From Dryomyza anilis (lineage: Eukaryota > Arthropoda > Insecta > Diptera > Dryomyzidae): a stretch of DNA of 64,000 bases. The notes under the pieces are model-generated. The model saw nothing but the letters and a program-made list of their open reading frames with translations, was not told the origin of the DNA and did no database searches. Where the stretch lies: assembly GCA_951804985.1 (NCBI GenBank), contig OX638131.1, positions 91,028,349 through 91,092,348 of the forward strand. The letters run 5' to 3'. Both the position numbers and the translations under genes were made by a program. Positions 57,050-64,000 of the stretch are shown here, piece by piece; within the stretch, counting starts at the first letter, position 1; every line of letters starts with the position of its first letter.

Positions 57050-59480
57050 GAAATTTTGATGATTTTTAGTGACTTTCCGCGAACATTTAAATGATTCTTT
57101 TCAACATTTTCGGCATTTTACCTATTGGAATTTATTGAAAAAATGTGGATTTAAATTTTTACTGAATTTTTGAAACTGTACCATGGAACTTTTATGGAAT
57201 TTTTGCCTTTTTAACCACTTTTTCATGCATTTTAGTTCAAATTCTGGTTTATTTTCCAATTTTCTGGACAGGATTTGCGCGTTTGTTGTAGAGATAGCTT
57301 TATATTTGAAGTTTTTAACCATACAAAATGGTTATCAATCCTTTTTACAACTTGTATTGGCTTTTAGTAGGACTTTTAGTGACTTTCTAACAGTATTTTT
57401 GGGTTTTCTAACTTTTAACCAAAAATTCTGGACAGGATTTGTGCGTTTGTGGTCAAGCCATTGGTATAAATTCCATTTTTAACAATGAATACTGTTTGGC
57501 AAGCTTTTTATTTGCTCTATTCAACTATTAGTTACACTTTTAGCGAGTTTCCAATGTGATTTTCCTGTTCTCTAACATTTCATCCAAAAATTCTAGACAG
57601 GATTAGTGCGTTTTTGTTCATTAAGAACAATTGCAAATTGGCTTTTGACTACGATCTGCTATTATACTTGAATACTATTTGGAAAATACTTTAATATTTT
57701 AAGCATAGGTACCTATAACTCCAGTAATATGCAGTTTTCTGGAGAGGATTAGTGACTTTTTGTTTTGGAGCAGCTTATACAGATATTTTGCTTTTAACTG
57801 GCTTTAATAACACTTCACCGCGAGAAACTAAATAAATTTGAACTTTTCCCTATAAATGTTTCCATTTTATGCTTTTATAATGCTTTGACCAAATTTCTGG
57901 TGAGGATTAGTGCTCCTAGTACTAATGTTTGTCTTTAAAAACGCTGTTTTACATTTAAACTACAATAATATGTATTTACTTTAAAATTTAAGCTTGTTAG
58001 ATAATACAAACATTGAATTTTCAGAGCTTTTGCTGGACAGGATTAACAAATATCCTGTTTTCTTAAATTAGTGGTTCAATTTTGTCAACAATTTTATATC
58101 AGCCAACTGTGGAAGAAAACATCGAGGTTATAAATACAAAGATTTGCTGATAAAAAATAAAAAATATAAGTTTTTAATATAACATTATATAACTAAACGT
58201 CCTTGATGAAATTCTGGAGAGGATTAGTGCATTTCCATACTGTGGAGTCCCAATTTCAATGCCCTATTTGAAAATATTTTACTTTAAACATTAATTAAAC
58301 CAAATAATAAAACTTATATTTCATATAAAAGTTTTTATTTGGATTCCTTTGTGATGATCACCACATTTCTGCAGAGGATCAGCGGTGCTATACGACCAAT
58401 GCGGCCAACTGTGCATTTCAAAGAATATCAACTGCATATAAAACGAATCTACTGATTTTATAATAAAGCATTAAACAATAATAACATAACTTGATTATAT
58501 ATTATGCTAAAGTGTCCTTGATGAAATTCTGGAGAGGATTAGTGCATTTACAAGCTTTACACAATATATTTTTTATGGAATACTTGCAGCTACTTTTATT
58601 TGAACATGCATGAAACAACCAATAAAATATTTTTGAATTTTTTTGAGTTTTATTTGTGACTATTACCAAATTTCTCGAGAGGATCAGTGCTCCTATACGC
58701 TGAAAATGGTCATTTATGAATTACGAGGAATATTATTAACATATTAAACCAATAGAGCGAAGTTATAATGATACAAATCTGAAAAAAACAAATTTTACAA
58801 AGAAAGCTAAAGTAAAATGTCCTTGATGAAATTCTCGACAGGATTACATGCTTTAGCACACCATTATTAATGTTTATTTGTAGCCACTGCTATTTGCAGC
58901 AATTTGTAATTGGTTTAACTAATTTAATAAATTTGTATTGATTTTCCGAAGAACTGTCTTGAGTTTTATTTTTGATTATATTCCAAAGTCTGGAGAGGAT
59001 CAGCACCGCTATAATTCTCAAGTGTTCATCCAGCTAAAAAGTAAAGGATCTTTAATACACAAAACCAATCTCGCGATATTTTAATAATACATATGACTAA
59101 TATGAAATAAAAACAAATAATTTTTATGCGACAATGTCCTTGATGAAACTCTGGGCAGGATTTGTCCATTTGTATGCTTTACAATCGATAATAACAACGT
59201 TTATGTGTGGCTGATTGCAAGAGAATAATCAAACAATTATTTCAAATTCAAATTTCTCTTAGAAATACTTTTGTCTTGAATATAGATATTTACCAAAATT
59301 TCTGGAGTGGATTAGCGTTACTTTTGTAACTAAATATGCTCATTAAACTGTATAATTTTGTTTTTTTGCAACAATGTTCCTCTGTACATCAATTATAAAC
59401 CGATTTTTTTTTAAATAATTTAGTATTTGTTTGATTTGAAATTTTGACAAAATTTCTGGAGAGGATTAGTCATCCTTGTA
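57050..59480 (+). repeat. Periodic array: fifteen 16-bp cores about 157 bp apart
   Basis: Variants of CTGGAGAGGATTAGTG, all on the plus strand, start at about 57264, 57428, 57593, 57739, 57897, 58033, 58214, 58369, 58529, 58674, 58834, 58990, 59151, 59302 and 59456. Spacing is 136-181 bp, mean about 157. From 58214 two subtypes mostly alternate: one preceded by CCTTGATGAAATTCT, the other by ACCAAATTTCT and often followed by GCTCCTATAC. DNA between cores is AT-rich and mostly unalignable by eye, though TTTTAGTGACTTTC recurs at about 57064 and 57373. No open frames fit the period. Function unknown. Confidence 0.85.
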
Positions 59481-59920
59481 GTAGCTGGAGGCATTACTTA
59501 AATTAATTTATTGCTTTTAAGTACTAAACTGTATGGCTATTTGCAAATTTCAATATTATTTTTGAACTTAATTGAATGCAATTTAATGTGTATGATCAAT
59601 ATTTTTATATAATATTCTGATCACTACGGGGAACACTGTTAATAGTTAAGGAATTTATTTAAGTCACTAAACTAAGGATTGCTTCTCTTTTTATGGTGAA
59701 TATTAATTATTTTGTTATTAACTTTTAAACTTTTGTTTCTATTTTACAGTTGACTCAAATTCTGTTGTTTTAACCAAATTTATGAAGCGGAATTGTCTAA
59801 GAAAATGATTTTAAATATAACTCTAAGATTGAATATCGTGTTCGAATAAAATTAATATAAATTTCAAATTGAAATAAGTGGTCACAAAAAAAAGTTAATC
59901 AACGCATTATGGGTTAACTA
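59481..59920. other. AT-rich spacer
   Basis: Nothing recognised. Confidence 0.4.
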
Positions 59921-59924
59921 ATAA

Positions 59925-60310
59925 TGCCAATCGATATGTGTTTTAACAACAAATAATCAATGCCTTGACATCACTACTTTATCTTGCACCAATTAATAGT
60001 TATAGAAAAAAAACGAAGAAATTTGAAAACGAATGCCAAGGGCGAATCCCTTCGTTTTTTTGCTATAACTCTTTATTAGTGCATGATACAATAGTAGTGT
60101 AAAGGCATTAATTGTTTGTTTTTAAAGCACCTATCGATTGGCATCATTATTTAAAAATAATTTGCCAAACATTTTTCTTGCAAATGATAAAAGTAAAAAA
60201 AAAACATAATGATGGCGATCGATAGGTGCTTTAAAAACAAAACAATAATGCCTTTACATTACTATTTTATCTTATACCAATAGAAAGTTATGGCCAAAAA
60301 ACGAACAGAT
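59925..60310. repeat. Three-arm inverted repeat cluster
   Basis: Arm 1 (about 59931-60028) and arm 2 (about 60049-60151) are inverted copies sharing CCAATCGATA, GCCTTTACA/GCCTTGACA and AACGAAG words; arm 3 (about 60211-60305) returns to the first orientation. Each arm is about 100 bp. Likely a foldback or MITE family with a partial extra copy. Confidence 0.8.
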
Positions 60311-60830
60311 TCGCCCTTTTGGCATAACATTTTCAATTTTTTGAATTCGCCCTTATGGCTATGTCTTTAGTGGCTAGAAATATCCAACAAAATCATACAC
60401 GATATACTTGGGGAAAAACAGTATACTTGGGGAAAAACTACATTATAAAATGTAATAAAAACGAAAATGTCAAAATATATATATATTGGTGGATATATAT
60501 TGGTTCTATCTCCAAGTTGTCAACGAACAACACAGTATCAAACTGTGATCGTTACTAGGTATCAGGTCATACAGATATTTAAGAAATGAAAAAGGACACG
60601 GACAAAATTTTGAGCGGGTATAATCCGCTCGGAAATAGGAGCAATCTAACACTTGCCTAATCATTCAGAAACTGTGGCAGGGGTAGTAAAAGAGAAGTAC
60701 CAAAGATATACTGGAAATAAAAATAAAACTGTCCATGTTATGCCTGGCATTATCGCAGAGAAGGAACAGGTCGTAGGGCATGTGGATGGCAACAAAAGTA
60801 CGAAGGATGACTATAGTAGCTTACCATATA
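60311..60830. other. Unassigned DNA
   Basis: Contains a direct duplication of ATACTTGGGGAAAAAC (about 60406 and 60424). The open frame at 60653-60910 runs into the neighbouring foldback element and is not recognised. Confidence 0.4.
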
Positions 60831-61133
60831 AAGGGTTTTTCAACAGGGCCGCTACAAAAGTAGAGCGACAGGGACAGCAAACGACGCCATATTTCTTGCC
60901 GCTTATTTGACATTTCTCTTCAGTAAGGTTTGCCATTTCATGATGGAAAGATATACGAATTCGAATTTCAGTCGTAAATTTTAACAATTTCGACTCGTTG
61001 TTGGCTCGTATATCTTTCCATCATTAAATGGCAAACCTTACTGAAGAAAAATGTCAAAAGAGTGGCAAGAAATATATCGTCGTTTGCTGTCCCTGTCGCT
61101 CTACTTTTGTAGCGTCCCTGTTGAAAAACCCTT
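60831..61133. mobile_element. Foldback MITE, 303 bp, arms of about 130 bp
   Basis: Left terminus AAGGGTTTTTCAACAGGG and right terminus CCCTGTTGAAAAACCCTT. The arms (GCGACAGGGACAGCAAACGA, CTTCAGTAAGGTTTGCCATT) mirror each other for about 130 bp around a short centre near 60985. A half copy is at 6655-6830. No target duplication was found. Confidence 0.9.
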
Positions 61134-61339
61134 GAAAAGAATTTTTGTAGCGCTCTTAAAAATTAATTTTATTAACCCATTGACGACGACAGTTACCACA
61201 TGCGCCTGACTAAGTGAATGTAGAGCTCATAATTCTGTATTCGATTTACTCTCGAATGCTTCTAAAGCTCGCTCATCGGTGTTGGCAAGCGTCTACGTCT
61301 GAGCGCCATAAAGGGGACTGGTATGTTGAGTGACTTATA

Positions 61340-61475
61340 ATGGTAATTTTTGTCCGTCTAGAGAGGGCTCATCAATTGCCTACTGAGCCCAAAGTAGCAA
61401 CTAGTGGTAAGAGTTTTTCTTCGGCTAATCTCAATACTGACATTGTTATTCTTGTTGATGCAAAGTAAACGATGT
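61340..61475 (-). pseudogene. LINE fragment related to 41060-41326
   Basis: Words AGAGAGGGCTC, GCCTACTGA and AGTAGCAACTAGTGGTAAGAG parallel the plus-strand text at 41117-41180. Short and unreadable as protein. Confidence 0.5.
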
Positions 61476-61517
61476 TGTGCGTGTCAAAAGCAGGCTTCGG
61501 AAAGCTTGCACAAGAGC

Positions 61518-62308
61518 CAGTGTTCTCATTCTACTCCGATCGGAGTAGATCTACTCCATTTCATTTGTATATTTTAAATCTACTCCTCTACTCCGGTAGT
61601 AGCATTTTCTACTCCTTTCTCATAATTTTCTACTCCCTTTTACTGAAATCTACTCCGTTTGCAAAATTTGCTTTTTTTGAAAAATAACAATGAAAAGTAT
61701 TTATTAAATGTGAAATAAAATTAATTCTAAATATAAAAACGTAACTCCAAAAGAACTCTCTGGTACTAGACCAGTGTTGTCATTCTACTCCTATCGGAGT
61801 AAATCTACTCCATTTCATTTGTATTTTTAAAATCTACACCTCTACTCGGTAGTATCATTTTCTACTCCATTCTCATAATTTTCTACAACCTTTTACTGAA
61901 ATCTACTCCCTTTTGCGAGTAGATTTGTAGATTGCTTAATTTTTATTAATTTAAAAAAGGAAAATTTCTTAGCGCCCTAAATACAAATTAAAGTAATTTT
62001 GAAAACACCATGTATTTCATTGGGTGTTCCACACTTCAACTATAAAACGGACCACCCTGTTAACATCAGCATTATAGAAAATCCATAATATCAGATATGA
62101 ATAAAAATGCTAAAAATTGACATATCTATTATTTTTTTTTTTTTTTAAATATGATAAAATAATGCATATTACACACTCCTTTTCATCAATGTTAGTCCTA
62201 CAATCCTCGATTTCGCAATATTTTCAATTCTACTCCTTTTTACTCATTTCTACTCCCCAAATTTTCCAAATCTACTCCATTTGCATTGGCGAAAAAAAAT
62301 GAACACTG
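61518..62308. mobile_element. Non-autonomous hAT element, 791 bp, perfect 8-bp duplication
   Basis: Left end CAGTGTTCTCATTCTACTCC and right end ATGAACACTG, with ACAAGAGC on both sides (61510-61517 and 62309-62316). An internal copy of the left end begins at about 61772 (CAGTGTTGTCATTCTACTCC). TCTACTCC words are repeated at both ends and in the middle. No transposase. Confidence 0.92.
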
Positions 62309-62887
62309 ACAAGAGCACGCAAAAAAGCTCAAAACTAGCTCTCGTTACTACAAACGGGTGACAGCATAGTTTTTTGCAACTGTAAACAAACTGTTCATCA
62401 GAGACAACTGCGCTCTCGCTTTCACCTTCGAGTGTTGTTGTGTTTCTCCGAACTCAATTTCTGTTGCAACGCAAGCAAACACAACGGCTCGGTCTGCCGA
62501 ATTTCGAGCTGCTACGCTAGCGCGCTACTCCAAGCACGACGAAATTTTGAGCACTCGGTTGGCTCGCTCTTTTTGTAAAATCGGTTTAAATTCATACCTA
62601 ATGTTCGTTATTTTGTAATACATTAATAAAATTGTATAATAAACAAGAATAAACGCAAATAACAACAAAAGAACTGTTAGCCCGTGTTTCTCACTTAGCA
62701 GAAGCGAGCTAACGACTGTTGTGTGGCACGAACACATGAACGCTGAAACATTGTTTATGACACAAATACATACGAGTGCGCTCTGTTTCTGAGCGCTCAA
62801 TTCCGATGCCTGGTCCAAAGTGACGTACTGTCCAAGATGCCGGGACATTTTGTTTGTTGTTCCTTCTCATCCGCCACCGACGACAAA
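62309..62887. other. Unassigned, less AT-rich DNA
   Basis: Contains GAGCGAGCT/AGCTCGCT-like words and no recognised gene. Minus-strand frames at 62525-62906 are not recognisable. It could be an upstream regulatory region for the promoter at 62888. Confidence 0.35.
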
Positions 62888-62967
62888 TATAAATAGGATA
62901 GATCACTGATCGTCACATTCGTAAACTAAAAATAGTCAAAAAATTTCAAAATAAGTGAAAAATGTTA
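62888..62967 (+). promoter_or_regulatory. Possible TATA-Inr promoter with a mini first exon
   Basis: TATAAATA at 62888-62895 is followed about 27 bp later by an Inr-like TCACATT (62913). Then comes ATG at 62962 reading ATGTTA before a GTGAGC donor at 62968. Motif match only; no downstream exon identified. Confidence 0.3.
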
Positions 62968-62999
62968 GTGAGCCTATTTTTTTATCCGTAACTGTGCAT

Positions 63000-63410
63000 T
63001 TCGATGTACCACCCAGCAGCAAACATTATGAGTCTTTTAAGACTCCGAAATGTGTCATATTTATGAGTGTTACCCTCATATATGAGCTCTTAAAAGAGTC
63101 CAAAAGGCTCCCGACTCCTGGGTAGAGGGCCTCATTTTATGAGCCCAAAAACACTCATATTTCTGACACTTTTATTACTCCTAAAACACTCATATTTGAG
63201 CTCTAAAAAGAACCCAAAAAGGCTCCCAACCCCTGGGTAGAGGGCAACATTTTATGAGCCCAAAAATTTTTAACAATTTTATTACACCTAAAACACTCAT
63301 ATTTGAGCACTGAAAAGATCCTAAAAAGGCTAAAGAAACTTGAATAGTGCACACGCTTTAAAGAGCTTTGGTCGCATTTATGACTCCAAAATTGCTTAAT
63401 GGGCACTTTA
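63000..63410. repeat. Tandem repeat, 115-bp unit, about 2.5-3 copies
   Basis: CCTGGGTAGAGGGC and GGCTCCC words recur at about 63106 and 63221 with a degraded third unit near 63325. Each unit holds ACTCATATTTGAGC and TTTTATGAGCCCAAAAA. Confidence 0.8.
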
Positions 63411-64000
63411 TCCGTTTACTGGACCGTTTTCGTGTTCAGAAAACGGCACGTTTACTAAATCGTATTCCAAATTTCTGATACTATATACGCAACGTTAACG
63501 TGACGTTTTGTTTTTTGGGACAACTGTACCGAAATTTCTCGTACAATGGTGTGCTACTCGCAACAGGGAATTTTATAGACCAAAAATATGTTTTGGGTCT
63601 GGTACGATAAGAATTTAAAATAACAAAACTAAAATTATTTATTTGTATATCTAACAAAAATGTAGTAAATACAAATGCCCAAATCTAAAAATGTCGCAAA
63701 GTAAAATGGTGAAAAAGAAAATGTCGAAAACTAAAAATGTCTAAATTGAATATTGAAAAATCATTTTTAGCCGAAAAATTATAGAAAATCTGGAATAAAA
63801 CTGCAAAGTAATAAAAATATATTTTTTGGTGTAACAAAAATATTTAAGTATACAATTTACAATTAAATATAATAAAATAGGAGGATAAAATATTAAAAAA
63901 AATAAGATTAGTAACCACAATTCTGAGTACTGTCATAGCAAAAATCCAAATCCTCGTTACGTGCGGAGATACGTGCGGAAAAAAAGCCGCCACAAAGCTA
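63411..64000. other. AT-rich end of window, nothing recognised
   Basis: A/T-rich sequence with AAATGTC and AAAATG words. No coding or repeat boundary seen. Confidence 0.4.

Noticed and set aside
58203..58540. C/D-box snoRNA genes, from the TGATGA before several array cores
   Set aside because: No CTGA D box at suitable distance and no terminal stem in the units checked; the TGATGA occurs only in one subtype.
57050..59480. Dscam-like cluster of alternative exons with selector sequences
   Set aside because: Spacing of about 157 bp leaves no room for exons plus introns, and no conserved open frame or splice sites lie between cores. No complementary docking site was noticed nearby.

Overview
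The window is AT-rich nuclear DNA of an insect, most likely a cyclorrhaphan fly. Evidence: GT-AG introns, RanGAP, bem46 and okra/Rad54 proteins of fly length and intron style, a Rad54 N-terminus beginning M|RRSLAPSQ, and a mixture of hAT, MULE, mariner, Helitron, SINE, LINE and Ty3/gypsy sequence. The genus cannot be fixed from sequence alone. Six gene models are supported: an acid-lipase locus with two overlapping transcription units, a C2H2 zinc-finger gene, RanGAP, bem46 and okra. A weak orphan first exon follows.

Layout. 1-19.4 kb is the lipase locus. Two signal-peptide exons (2432-2599 and 17630-17734) each have their own large catalytic exon (14221-14955 and 18037-18780). Both appear to join one terminal exon (19042-19437) carrying the catalytic Asp and His. 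The 11.6-kb first intron is filled with mobile elements: two inverted copies of a hAT-like family, a SINE and a TA-flanked MITE. 20.2-22.2 kb is a homogeneous 481-bp tandem array. 22.7-30.3 kb is a seven-exon zinc-finger gene whose first intron holds a MULE with a perfect 9-bp target duplication. 31.9-34.1 kb (minus) is RanGAP. 36.5-38.5 kb (plus) is bem46, with a mariner relic in an intron. 39-43 kb holds LINE fragments and a non-autonomous Helitron. 43.16-48.47 kb is a complete Ty3/gypsy retrotransposon with equal-length LTRs and two coding lesions. 48.7-54.0 kb (minus) is okra/Rad54. 56.4 kb carries a possible first exon of a gene running out of the window. The DNA after it (57.26-59.46 kb) holds fifteen copies of a short conserved core spaced about 157 bp apart in otherwise diverged DNA. 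59.9-64 kb is foldback, hAT and simple repeat territory.

The genes do not form a pathway: lipid hydrolysis, a nuclear transcription factor, the Ran GTPase cycle, a membrane serine hydrolase and homologous recombination. RanGAP/bem46 and okra/orphan exon are divergent pairs. The most notable features are the shared lipase terminal exon and the periodic array at 57.3-59.5 kb.
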